A stretch of 64,000 nucleotides of DNA from Microbacterium gallinarum (GTDB lineage Bacteria; Actinomycetota; Actinomycetes; Actinomycetales; Microbacteriaceae). Made by a program: the position numbers and the translations under genes. Below are positions 44,561 through 53,528 of this stretch, in pieces (position 1 is the stretch's first letter; each line of letters starts with the position of its first letter). The notes beneath the pieces are model-generated. The model searched no databases. It saw only the letters and a program-made list of their open reading frames with translations, and was not told the DNA's origin. The DNA lies in contig NZ_JACSPM010000006.1 of NCBI RefSeq assembly GCF_014837165.1, forward strand, positions 99,404 through 163,403, in the 5' to 3' direction.

Positions 44561-47341
44561 TCAGCTGCGACCGATCTCGAATCCGAGAGTTTCGAGTCGC
44601 CGTCGCGCGTCCCAGGACTGGAACTGCTTCGGTTCGATACCGAGCGCGATCCCGAATGCCTGCTTGACGGGCCAGCGGATGCCCTCCACCTCGACCCAAT
44701 ACGCCAGGACATTCCCCGGAGTGTGCCCTTGAAGGCGCTCGACCACCATCTCTCGCGAAAGTTCGCGATGTTCATTGTCCAGCGTGAAGTGGATCGTGCC
44801 GTGTTCGCCGGAGGGTTCGGTCTGGACGAGACGATCATGTTCGCCCATCACCTCCATGAACCACTCGAGTGCGTCGATGACCCTCTGACGGTCCGCGACG
44901 TCAGCGAGGACATCGACCGAGAACGTCGGCCGCACTTTCAGCTTCGAGTCCTCGATCGCGACTCCTCGCGCCCGGTTGAGGCGACGTCGGAACTCCTCGC
45001 GCATGCGAATGTCGTCGAACGGTGGCCGACTCGCCAGCCATTGAAACACGACCTCGACGCTGCCGTAGCTGTAGATGACCAACGGCCAGATGTGAGACGC
45101 CGATCCAGGTTCCCGCACGTGAAGGAACGCGCCGATGTCGGTCGAAGTGCCGAAGGTGACGTATCCGCCGAAGCCCCGCCAAGCTCGCAGTACTTCGATA
45201 ACCCCGTGGATCGTCGCCGGAGTGTACCTTCCCGCCATCTGGGCCAGATATGCGTTCTCTCGCTCATCGGAATCATCGAATTCGCCGTCGGTAGAACTCG
45301 CCTCGATCTCGACGCCCAGGAGACCGGCGAGGTCTGCGACTTCTAGCTTGCACTGAACATCAGCTCGTCCGTCGGCGCCGAACTCGATCCCTTCCTCGAT
45401 CAAAACGTCCTTCGGGTCGCGACCCTCGTTCGGACTGCCCGGCGACCATCGGAAGCCGGGCGAAATGGTTCCTGCCGCTTGCAGGACGCGCCACGCGTTC
45501 GAGACGATGTTCTTCCCGAGGAACACACCGAGTGGAACCGGATGGGTGCCGGCGATAGTTGCGACATTGCCATATGTCGTCCAGCGTCCTTCGGGGATGG
45601 ACTCAATCACCTCGGTTGCGAGCTTCCAAGCCACGCCGGACTCCACAACATCAGTCTCGGCGAGCGGTGCGACCCACGTGGTCCGCACGGTCTCGGCCAG
45701 CGCAGCTCCGCGACCGAGGATCTGCTGCCGACCCCAGGTTTCCGCTGCCGCGATCGGCTTATTCAGCGCGATGTTGCTTTCGGCGAGAAGCACTCGTTTG
45801 GCCGCGAATGGTGCGTTGCTCAGCTCGGAGTTGTATCCGGTCAGCGTCAGGTTGGCAAGGGTATGAAGATAAGCCTCGTGCAGGTCGTCGACCGTCGCGA
45901 ACTCCCCGAGGTCGAGCGAGAGGCTTTCGCGCCACGCGTCGGTCAGCGTCTGGGGCATCACGTGCTCGATCGTCGCAGAAGCGAGCGACGCAGGTTCCTT
46001 GCCGGCATGGATCCTCTCCAGCCACGTCAGCAGAGTCTTCCGTTGCGTGGGCCGACCCGAATAGTAGAAGGGCTTCGCGATGATGGCGTCCGCGACCTGA
46101 CGGTCAGTGGCATAGAACTTGCGGCCGGTGGACAAGTAGCGAAGCAGCGAACTTGAGATGTCGGCGGAGTCCATTTCGCCAGGAGCGCGGAGAAGGATGC
46201 GAGAAAGGGCGCTCGTCGGCGCATTGACCAGCAGTCGCCGCACGAAGTACGACTCGAGAACCGCCAGGGCCTTAGCAGCTTCCCCCTCTTCGGAGAGCCC
46301 GGAATCCTGAAGGCTCAGAATGTAGAGGACTAGCGGGTCGGCGGCGATCGAACCCCACTCTTTCAGGCGCTCGAGCCGCTCGCGTAGTGCGGACTCTCGA
46401 CACCGTTCGGGGTCACGGATCTGCGTCAGGAGTTCGGCTAGCCTGGCGTACCGCCGAACCTCGGCCTCTACTTCCGCATCGGTCAAGCGAGAGAGACGGG
46501 CCTCCTGCAGCGAATAGATGTCACCCTGCTTCGCCTCAGGCGTCGACCAAGTGATGTCCATCCAAAACAGCGCCTCAAGATCGGCGGAGGTGAGCAGTGT
46601 TTGCATCGGGAGCCACACGGATGCGTACACGTCCTCACCGCGCGAACCGAGTCGCATGAAGATGTAGTTGCGGAGCAGGTCGCCCTGGGTGAGCTTCATC
46701 CCCGTGTTATTGAGCGACTCGAAAATCCTGTAGACGTTATCGTCATGGCCGGCCGTGATGGCGACGAACACGAGTCCGTCGAGAACCGCCGATGCGATGC
46801 GGTCGATGTCGTGTGGGTCCTCGGGGTCATCGGCCTCGACGAGCCGCGTTCGGAAGAAGCGATAGGCGTCGATGACGCCGGAGTGCATTCCATCGAGAAC
46901 CGCGTTGTCGACGAGTGCCCTGAACGCCGTTCGATCCGCCTGAGTCGGGAGGAGCTTCAACCGATCGTCGCCGTGCTTGAAGCGGTCGGTGAGATACGTC
47001 TCGTGGAGGCGAGCCACCTTTTGAGGAGCATCCGGCTCGGTCTTCGCGATGTGGTCACGGATCGCCGCGATCAGAACCGAGAGCGTCGTGAGACGCTGCT
47101 GACCGTCGACGACCAGGAACTCCGAGCCGCCCGGGCCCACGCCGCCTGTGGAAAGAACGAGAGAGCCGGTGAAGTGGGTGGCGCGAGGATCATCGACGCG
47201 CGCATCAGACAGATCCACGACGTCACTCCACAATCGGCCGAGCTGCTTGAGGCTCCAGGAGTACGTCCGTTGGTACAACGGCACGCGGTATTGCTTCGCG
47301 CCTTCGAGGACCTGCTGAAGTCGGATCTCTTGTACGTGCAT
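44561..47341 (-). CDS. multidomain GmrSD-like (DUF262/DUF1524) protein with alkyltransferase-like module
   Basis: The product has about 926 residues. Residues 1-240 form a DUF262 domain (QRTYSW at 24-29; VVDGQQRLTTL with the DGQQR nucleotide motif at 79-83). Around 455-510 is a DUF1524 His-Me-type nuclease block (ATIEHVMPQTL and LANLTLTGYNSELSN). Residues about 575-660 (IESIPEGRWTTYGNVATIAG, then SNAWRVLQAAGTISPGFRW) resemble the DNA-binding half of O6-alkylguanine transferases. A mixed domain follows (680-830), and a C-terminal module containing WPVKQAFGIALGI and ARRRLETLGFE. GmrSD is a type IV system cutting glucosylated or methylated phage DNA; the extra modules may sense modified bases. 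It is divergent from the HNH gene. Confidence 0.8.
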   Translation of the reverse strand: MHVQEIRLQQVLEGAKQYRVPLYQRTYSWSLKQLGRLWSDVVDLSDARVDDPRATHFTGSLVLSTGGVGPGGSEFLVVDGQQRLTTLSVLIAAIRDHIAKTEPDAPQKVARLHETYLTDRFKHGDDRLKLLPTQADRTAFRALVDNAVLDGMHSGVIDAYRFFRTRLVEADDPEDPHDIDRIASAVLDGLVFVAITAGHDDNVYRIFESLNNTGMKLTQGDLLRNYIFMRLGSRGEDVYASVWLPMQTLLTSADLEALFWMDITWSTPEAKQGDIYSLQEARLSRLTDAEVEAEVRRYARLAELLTQIRDPERCRESALRERLERLKEWGSIAADPLVLYILSLQDSGLSEEGEAAKALAVLESYFVRRLLVNAPTSALSRILLRAPGEMDSADISSSLLRYLSTGRKFYATDRQVADAIIAKPFYYSGRPTQRKTLLTWLERIHAGKEPASLASATIEHVMPQTLTDAWRESLSLDLGEFATVDDLHEAYLHTLANLTLTGYNSELSNAPFAAKRVLLAESNIALNKPIAAAETWGRQQILGRGAALAETVRTTWVAPLAETDVVESGVAWKLATEVIESIPEGRWTTYGNVATIAGTHPVPLGVFLGKNIVSNAWRVLQAAGTISPGFRWSPGSPNEGRDPKDVLIEEGIEFGADGRADVQCKLEVADLAGLLGVEIEASSTDGEFDDSDERENAYLAQMAGRYTPATIHGVIEVLRAWRGFGGYVTFGTSTDIGAFLHVREPGSASHIWPLVIYSYGSVEVVFQWLASRPPFDDIRMREEFRRRLNRARGVAIEDSKLKVRPTFSVDVLADVADRQRVIDALEWFMEVMGEHDRLVQTEPSGEHGTIHFTLDNEHRELSREMVVERLQGHTPGNVLAYWVEVEGIRWPVKQAFGIALGIEPKQFQSWDARRRLETLGFEIGRS

Positions 47342-47502
47342 GTTTCCTCGCGCTTGGGTTGTTCCGCTTGTGAGCCTAGCGACGGCGCCGTCTGAGTTAC
47401 TTGCAGGCGCACCGCTTCTGCCCCGGTCGTGGACCACCCGCGCCGCCCTGAGAGTCGAAGAGGCCCTATCATCGGCCGTGGGCGCCGGGGAACGGGGAAT
47501 TC

Positions 47503-48405
47503 GTGTCGACAAGCACGTTTGAGCAGCAACTGCTGTGGCGAGCGTCCAGATGGCGCAGCTTATTGGAGGCGCACCCGAATACCTCCGCGCCGGCGTCCAC
47601 GATCCGATCGCTGGGCATCTACAGCGGGTTCCGCGGGGTTTGGGTCGACAAGCAACGCACAGCCTCGACCGCGGTCCCCTCCGGCATCACGATTGGAGTC
47701 CGGCACGACGGGTCGAGCTACGCGGACCGTCTCAGTGACACCGGCCTGATCTACAAGTTCCCTGATACCGAGCGCAGGGGGCACGACGAACTCGAAATCG
47801 AGGCAACCCGCACCGCGATGCGCCTCGGTCTGCCGATCTTCGTCGTCAGCGGGCACAAAGACGCCCCCACGCGGGAGGTGCGCCTCGCCTATGTCGAAGC
47901 GTGCAACGATGAGGCGCACGAGTTCCTCCTCGTTTTCGTGCCTCAGCCGATCCTCGGGCCTTTGCGCCCAATGCTCGCGCACGAATCGGCTCCGGAGTGG
48001 CTCGCGAGGCGCCTCGCTTCGCGGGCAAATGAGCGTCGGTTCGCATTCGAAGTTATGGAGCGGTATGGGCCGTGTTGCGCGGTCTGCGACATCAATGCTC
48101 GTCCTCTCCTCGCGTCCGCCCACCTGCGCCCGAAGTTTGCGAAAGGAACCGACGATCCACAGAACGGACTTGTGCTCTGCGCAAATCACCATCTCGCGAT
48201 GGACGCAGGGCTGTGGCGCGTCAACCCGAAGGAAGGCAGCGTCATCGCTCGTTCTGGAGTGGACCTCGACAGCATCGGCGTCCGGCGGCGCGACCTCTCG
48301 TTGCTTCGCGCGCATCCGAGCACTGAGTCGCTCGAATGGCTATGGAAGCTCGACTTCAAGCATGTCCACTCCGCGATGCGGCCACGACGCACGTCTAGGA
48401 ACTAA
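47503..48405 (+). CDS. HNH endonuclease with N-terminal DNA-recognition-like domain
   Basis: The 300-residue protein has a C-terminal HNH nuclease (about 191-235): CAVCDINARPLLASAHLRPK and DDPQNGLVLCANHHLAMDAG with the zinc Cys pairs, H, N and H in order. The N-terminal 170 residues (YADRLSDTGLIYKFPDTERR, LEIEATRTAMRLGLPIFVVS) look like the recognition domain of HNH-type modification-dependent restriction enzymes. GTG start after ggggaa. It is divergent from the GmrSD-like gene (161 bp) and convergent with vsr, so it may work with either. Confidence 0.8.
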   Translation: MSTSTFEQQLLWRASRWRSLLEAHPNTSAPASTIRSLGIYSGFRGVWVDKQRTASTAVPSGITIGVRHDGSSYADRLSDTGLIYKFPDTERRGHDELEIEATRTAMRLGLPIFVVSGHKDAPTREVRLAYVEACNDEAHEFLLVFVPQPILGPLRPMLAHESAPEWLARRLASRANERRFAFEVMERYGPCCAVCDINARPLLASAHLRPKFAKGTDDPQNGLVLCANHHLAMDAGLWRVNPKEGSVIARSGVDLDSIGVRRRDLSLLRAHPSTESLEWLWKLDFKHVHSAMRPRRTSRN

Positions 48406-48408
48406 CGC

Positions 48409-48819
48409 TTAGCCCCGCACAGCCGCCTCGATCTGATCCGCAGTCTCCCTGGGCGCTTGATGCTCCCAGAAGCGCATGACGCGCCACCCGGCGTCTTCGA
48501 GATGCCGATCCGTGTCGCGGTCGCGCTCGATGTTCGCCGCGAGCTTCGGGCCCCAGTAATCGGCGTTCTGCCTCGGAGAAGTCCCATGCAACGGACAACC
48601 GTGCCAGAAGCATCCATCGATGAACACCGCGACTCGCGCTCGGGTGAAGGTGATGTCGGCCCGGCGTCGAATGCCCGGCACCGGCGCGAAGTCGACTCGG
48701 TAGCGAAGGCCGCGCGAGTGCAACTCCCGGCGCACTGCCAATTCGGTTGACGTGTCACGACGCTTGTTTGCAAGCATCGATTTTCTCGTGCCCTCTGATG
48801 TTGCCCACGACTCGGCCAT
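48409..48819 (-). CDS. vsr: very-short-patch-repair endonuclease Vsr
   Basis: The 136-residue nuclease nicks at T:G mismatches left by deamination of 5-methylcytosine. The sequence has the full family pattern: MLANKRRDTSTELAVRRELH, the acidic residue at ADITF (Asp55), VAVFIDGCFWHGCPLHG (Asp68 and zinc Cys70, His73, Cys75, His78) and YWGPKLAANIERDRDTDRHL. It lies downstream of the cytosine methyltransferase, on the same strand, as expected for a repair partner. Confidence 0.95.
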   Translation of the reverse strand: MAESWATSEGTRKSMLANKRRDTSTELAVRRELHSRGLRYRVDFAPVPGIRRRADITFTRARVAVFIDGCFWHGCPLHGTSPRQNADYWGPKLAANIERDRDTDRHLEDAGWRVMRFWEHQAPRETADQIEAAVRG

Positions 48820-48927
48820 AGGTCACACACTGCTCGGATTCATGATCGCCTTCGCGTCGCAGCGTGGCAGATCGCGGATGCGCAGCGGTGGATTCAACGC
48901 TGGGTAGCCTTCTCCAAGGCACTCGCT

Positions 48928-50124
48928 CTATCCGGCTAGCGCGTACTCAAGGTCGTTGATGTGTTCTTGCACAGCCGCCCGGAACCCTGGGTACTGACCC
49001 AGGTTTCCCCGCTGCAGACGGCTCCAGAACCCCTTCGCACCTCGCAGGCTGAGCGCATCGGCGTTCTGGGTATCGATGATGTCTCCGAGGTGGCTGTAGT
49101 CCGCATGCATGGGGAACTCACTGAGAGACTCCGGGACGGCGATCATGCCCTTCTGACCCGCGGCAGCAGTTGGCCAAGATCCGCTCCCGGGCGTCCACGG
49201 TCGGAAGTCGGTAACCGGCTCGCCAGGATCATTCAGCCTGCTGCCCACCCAGCGCGAAACGCCCACAGTTACAGCGTTCCCAATGAGCTTCCATCGTGGG
49301 CCGTTCCTTCTGGGTGAAAGATGATCGACGTCGGTCCACCCGCGGTCAAAGCCCTGCATTTCCTCCGCGTCCTCCACCGAGGGCTTCACAAGACGACGTC
49401 CCGGTGCAGCGTCGCGCACCCACACTGCGGGAGGTGAGGGTATGCCAACCGTCGACCCACCCTTGAGGGTAGGGACCGCGTCCTGTGCCCAGCCGAGGCC
49501 GCGCAGCCCCTCGGTCCAGTAGAAACCGAACATGTCCTCGCGGAAGTCCTCGGACCTGTCCCCTGCGTCGTCGGCGAACAGGATTCGGCGCGGGTCCAGA
49601 TCGACAGAAGCGAGCAGGATCACCCTGCGCCGGCGCTGAGGGACGCCCGTGAATCGAGAATCAACAACGCGATAGGCCCACGCGTACCCAAGCGCCTCGA
49701 TCTCCGAGATCAAGTAGCTCATTGCCTTTCCACGATCGAGAGCGAGCATGTTCGGAACGTTCTCTATAAGGAGAGTCGGAAGAGCACCTCCGCGATGCCG
49801 CGCATCCTCCAGCAGTCGGAAGACATTCACTACAAGGCCGGAGTTAACCCCGCCGATCCCAGCAGTCCGGCCAGCCTGCGACAGATCCGTGCAAGGAAAA
49901 CCGGCGGTAACGAGGTTCGTGCCTTCAGGGAGCCGCTTCATCTCGCGAACGTCAGGTTCGATGGGCACCCCGTGGAATCGCGCCCGAAGGACGGACTGCG
50001 CAGGCTCCCACCACTCGCAGAAGGTAAGCGTCTCGACCTGGTTCCCGAGTGCGCGCTCAAGACCGAGTTCGACGCCCCCGATCCCGGCGAACAGGCCGGC
50101 CACCTTCCACGAAGTACTCGTCAT
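48928..50124 (-). CDS. DNA (cytosine-5) methyltransferase
   Basis: The 398-residue enzyme transfers a methyl group to cytosine C5. Motif I VAGLFAGIGGVELGL (12-17), motif IV GFPCTDLSQAGR with nucleophile Cys78, motif VI ENVPN (121), motif VIII QRRRRVIL (163) and motif X KLIGNAVTVGVSRWV are present, with the target-recognition segment at about 180-270. The 100-residue tail after motif X is longer than in minimal enzymes. It is divergent from the McrB-like gene and followed by vsr, so it is likely the protective enzyme of a restriction system. Confidence 0.95.
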   Translation of the reverse strand: MTSTSWKVAGLFAGIGGVELGLERALGNQVETLTFCEWWEPAQSVLRARFHGVPIEPDVREMKRLPEGTNLVTAGFPCTDLSQAGRTAGIGGVNSGLVVNVFRLLEDARHRGGALPTLLIENVPNMLALDRGKAMSYLISEIEALGYAWAYRVVDSRFTGVPQRRRRVILLASVDLDPRRILFADDAGDRSEDFREDMFGFYWTEGLRGLGWAQDAVPTLKGGSTVGIPSPPAVWVRDAAPGRRLVKPSVEDAEEMQGFDRGWTDVDHLSPRRNGPRWKLIGNAVTVGVSRWVGSRLNDPGEPVTDFRPWTPGSGSWPTAAAGQKGMIAVPESLSEFPMHADYSHLGDIIDTQNADALSLRGAKGFWSRLQRGNLGQYPGFRAAVQEHINDLEYALAG

Positions 50125-50388
50125 GCTTCTAACTCCTAACCAACATCAAACGGTATCTCTGATCTGCCCGAAGCTCGAGTCGACCGGCCGCTGGCGACGA
50201 TATCGCGACCCACCGACGATCCATGCCCTCGGGGAGTACCAGCCGCCGGGAGCATACCCCTGCACCGACCTGGACACCGCGAGATGCGGCTTACTGGAAC
50301 CCTCTCGTGCATCGCGCACGCGGAGGGGTCCCGTCGATCGACTATCTAGGGCGTCTCGTCTCGCAGACGGTCTTCATCAACGGCGCGC

Positions 50389-51963
50389 GTGAGCGCGAGC
50401 TCGAGTAACTACGTGGTGCACGGGCCTGTGCTTCGTGGCGCTTCTGACCAGGTCCAGATCACCGATAACGTGTCGACCGTGGATTCACCGTTTGCGGAAA
50501 ACCTTGAACACGTCCGAGAAGCTCTTGAGTCGGTAAACATCTCGGCGCCGAGCGTAAACAAGTTCCACCGACTGGATGGGGTGTTGGCGGCGGCTGCGGG
50601 GCTATCCCGTGGAACCGTGACGTCCGTCACTATCTCGAAGCCGGGCAACTTCTCGGTGCGCAGCACGCAGTCGTCACGCGCGCAGCAGGCCTCGCTCCTC
50701 GTCGGAGTATGCGTGGACGAGACCGTAATGGAGGACACCAAGGACGCCGCGCGCAAGGACGTGCTGACGGGCGGCCATCAGGCGGTCATCTTGATGCATG
50801 AATCGGAGAGCGGGACTTGGGATCTCGGATGGGGTGTGCGTTCTAGCGACGAACGCACTGCGACGACTGCCACCCAACTATCAAACGCATACGGCATCTC
50901 GTGGGAGATCGTCCAGTCGGAGCAGCCTCATGTGGAGGCGTCGTCGACGACCGCACCATCGACGCCTTCTGGACCAGCGCGGCTCGTCCTCGATGACCGA
51001 ACGCTCCGGATGGTGAGAACGTCCATCGCATCGAGATCGGCCACCATGCTGGTTGGCCCGCCCGGGACCGGCAAGACTCAGCTGATTGAAGAGGTCGTGC
51101 GGGAAGTGGCGCAGGCGCCGGCTTCATTTGGGATGTCAATGGCGCACGACCGCAGGATCGTGACCCCTGACGAATCCTGGACCACGCGTGACCTGCTGGG
51201 TGGCGACACGGTCGACGACAAAGGACGAATTCGCTTCGCCATCGGCCATCTATTGGAAGCCGTCTCGCGAGACGAGTGGCTGGTGCTGGACGAAGCAAAC
51301 CGCGCGGACATGGACCGCATTTTCGGTGGCGCGCTGACGTGGCTCTCCGGCCAGGCGGTATCGCTGGGTCGGGTATCCGCCGACCCCAACGCTGGCGAGA
51401 TCTCGCTTGGATGGACCGACTCCGTTATCTCGGAGGTCACGCAACTCGACGAACTGATGGCCGATTCGCCGATTGAGCCGGTCGAGTTCCTTGCCGGTGC
51501 CGAATGGCGACTTCTCGGAACCTACAACGCGCTCGACGCAGTCCGCGTTTTTCGCTTCGGGCAGGCGCTTGGTCGCAGGTTTGCCCACGTGCCGATAGCG
51601 CCTCCGGATTCACTCGGCTTTGAGAGCGCACTTGCTGTTGAACTTACGCAAGTCCCTCCGGAATTCCGCTCCGAGGTGAGGACTCGGGTGGTGACGCTGT
51701 ACGCAGCCCATCGCGCGAAGCACAGTACAGCACTGGGTCCCGCCCTCTTCCTTGGTATCCCGCGGTATGTGGCTGCCGGGATCGGGCTCGGCCAGGGGAC
51801 CGTAACGGAACTGGTTGCGGAAGCCTACGTGACCAGCTCCGGGGCATGGCTTGCGCGTATCGACGACACCGTACTGGACGCACTCGGTGCGGCTTTGTCT
51901 ACTGACGAAGGACTTGAGGGCCAATGGAGTTGGGTGACGACACAGCTGCAGGTGTTGCGCTGA
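50389..51963 (+). CDS. McrB-like AAA+ (probable GTPase) restriction motor
   Basis: The product is about 524 residues. The N-terminal 190 residues are unrecognised and may recognise DNA. The AAA+ domain has Walker A GPPGTGKTQLIEEV (about 223-230), Walker B WLVLDEANRADMDRIFG (about 297-305), typical of McrB and MoxR relatives, and a sensor GTYNALDAVRVF. Such subunits drive cleavage in McrBC, LlaJI and BsuMI. GTG at 50389 has no clear ribosome-binding site, so the N terminus is uncertain. The 264-bp region before it shares the promoter with the divergent methyltransferase. It overlaps the nuclease gene by 40 bases. Confidence 0.82.
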   Translation: MSASSSNYVVHGPVLRGASDQVQITDNVSTVDSPFAENLEHVREALESVNISAPSVNKFHRLDGVLAAAAGLSRGTVTSVTISKPGNFSVRSTQSSRAQQASLLVGVCVDETVMEDTKDAARKDVLTGGHQAVILMHESESGTWDLGWGVRSSDERTATTATQLSNAYGISWEIVQSEQPHVEASSTTAPSTPSGPARLVLDDRTLRMVRTSIASRSATMLVGPPGTGKTQLIEEVVREVAQAPASFGMSMAHDRRIVTPDESWTTRDLLGGDTVDDKGRIRFAIGHLLEAVSRDEWLVLDEANRADMDRIFGGALTWLSGQAVSLGRVSADPNAGEISLGWTDSVISEVTQLDELMADSPIEPVEFLAGAEWRLLGTYNALDAVRVFRFGQALGRRFAHVPIAPPDSLGFESALAVELTQVPPEFRSEVRTRVVTLYAAHRAKHSTALGPALFLGIPRYVAAGIGLGQGTVTELVAEAYVTSSGAWLARIDDTVLDALGAALSTDEGLEGQWSWVTTQLQVLR

Positions 51964-53201
51964 ATAGCTCGATCACGCATCCGGGCCCAGCGATCCCGAC
52001 CGCAGGTCTACACGAGGCTCTCGCGAGCTTCAGTGGACTGGGCCAGCTGTATTCTGCCGTGGCTGAGCTAGCCTCCGGGGAGCATGAGTGGAGTGCCTCA
52101 GCGGTGCGCACCCGAGCCAATCGAGTTCTTATGGCGCACCTGATTCCTCTCGTCACCCGATTGCCAGATTCGGCGGTCGCGTGGATCGATGCGCTGCCCG
52201 CGCAGTCTGAGCGACGACGTGAAGTGAGTGCTGCGCCAACCGGCAAGGTAAATTGGGCCCGAAGTCGACAACAAGGATGGCCTCCGAGCGAATTCCATAC
52301 AGTCGTACGGGAGCGGACGCCGGACAGCATTCTTACCTCGGTGTTCGGCTGGGTTGCCGAGGAGCTGATGGCGATCCAGCAGGACGCCATCAGGGTTGCA
52401 TCGGATGTGGACATATCTGTCAGGCCCGAGCTATCGGCGATCCGCCTAGCGTGGGAGTCGCTTCAGACCACGTATGGCGAATTCACCCAACCGGATCGTG
52501 AAGAGTTGGGGGCTCTGCGTGCATCAGGCCGCCCATGGTTCGGACTTGCCGACGTCGCGGAGGTGATTATCTCCAAGCGCGCACACATGGCCGATGTCGC
52601 TCGTGAGCTGCTACTTCCCGCGGCTGAGCTTCGCGGCGCGCTCTTTCATCTCGGATGTCTCGGCGAAGTGCTGCTCGCCCTCCGCGGGCAAGGCTGGGCA
52701 ATTTCTAACCTTCGACCAATCGGCATCGGGTCAGGCCCGATCTTCGAAGCCCACAATTCTCGCCGGACGCTTGAGATCTGGTACGAGGTCGCCGCGGCGT
52801 TCCGGTACTACAACAGCCGGTCGCCGTACGCGCAAGCTCTGGAGCAGCTGGGCGCAAAGGGGCGTCCGATCGGCGCCGACATTGGACTGTTCGAATCGAA
52901 TGAGCGCGCACTTCTCCTCGAATGCAAGTATTCGGCGAAGTCGGAGTATGTGCTTCGCAACGGATACGAGCAGGCGGTCGCGTATATGACCGAATGCCAC
53001 ACGGCACTAGCGGTCGATGTCGAAGGCGTGGTCGTCGGCCCGCACGGAGTCGTGAACGGGGAGGCAGAAGTCGCCACTTCCGTGGGTCCGATATCGCTGC
53101 TTGCCGCCTCTGGCCTGGAGGAGCGGGTTGCAAAGTGGACCTCGGCAAATCTTGTTTCGGAGCGGCACACATTGGACGGGCGACCGCTCGACCGCGAATG
53201 A
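51924..53201 (+). CDS. PD-(D/E)XK nuclease, partner of the McrB-like ATPase
   Basis: The 425-residue protein has an unrecognised helical N-terminal part (1-300) and a C-terminal nuclease core, PIGADIGLFESN followed by ALLLECKYSAKSEYV, giving the D-x(n)-E-x-K site (about Asp318, Glu332, Lys334), then ENGY-type helix NGYEQAVAYMTE. It takes the position of McrC or R2.LlaJI, the cutting subunit recruited by the AAA+ motor. Start ATG 51924 follows gaggg and overlaps the upstream gene by 40 bases, so the two are coupled. Confidence 0.75.
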   Translation: MELGDDTAAGVALNSSITHPGPAIPTAGLHEALASFSGLGQLYSAVAELASGEHEWSASAVRTRANRVLMAHLIPLVTRLPDSAVAWIDALPAQSERRREVSAAPTGKVNWARSRQQGWPPSEFHTVVRERTPDSILTSVFGWVAEELMAIQQDAIRVASDVDISVRPELSAIRLAWESLQTTYGEFTQPDREELGALRASGRPWFGLADVAEVIISKRAHMADVARELLLPAAELRGALFHLGCLGEVLLALRGQGWAISNLRPIGIGSGPIFEAHNSRRTLEIWYEVAAAFRYYNSRSPYAQALEQLGAKGRPIGADIGLFESNERALLLECKYSAKSEYVLRNGYEQAVAYMTECHTALAVDVEGVVVGPHGVVNGEAEVATSVGPISLLAASGLEERVAKWTSANLVSERHTLDGRPLDRE

Positions 53202-53528
53202 ACCTACGCCGGCTCGTCCAGCAAGCCGCCGTGCGGAGCTTCGCCGAGCCGCTCCGCAACCGTCCGCCCAGTCCCAGGGCTAACCTGCAACCAATCGCGA
53301 GTCGAACCTCGTGGTCGGAGCCGAGCTGGCCAGGTCTACATACGCATGGAGCGACTCGACACCCGATCGATGCGCGACCACAATCACCGTCACCTGACAA
53401 GCACAATGCAAGATCGATGCACGCAGGCACCCAGGGTGAGCGACAGCCTTTAGAAGCACTCCCCCGCACATACCTGCACACCAGAAAAATACCTGGATAA
53501 TGGCAAAAACGCACCCTATTCTGACGCC
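53202..53528. other. gene-free region before the relaxase: promoter and candidate oriT
   Basis: No supported gene. The last 70 bases are clearly more AT-rich than their surroundings. A near-consensus -10 GATAAT (53496-53501) would start the relaxase mRNA near 53508. The direct repeat ATACCTG occurs at 53470 and 53489. Relaxase genes often lie beside their nick site, so oriT may be here, but no nic consensus was recognised. Confidence 0.4.

Noticed and set aside
50223..50408. 61-codon frame overlapping the start of the McrB-like gene
   Set aside because: There is no ribosome-binding site and no recognisable feature. It lies in the divergent promoter region. It could be real but cannot be supported.
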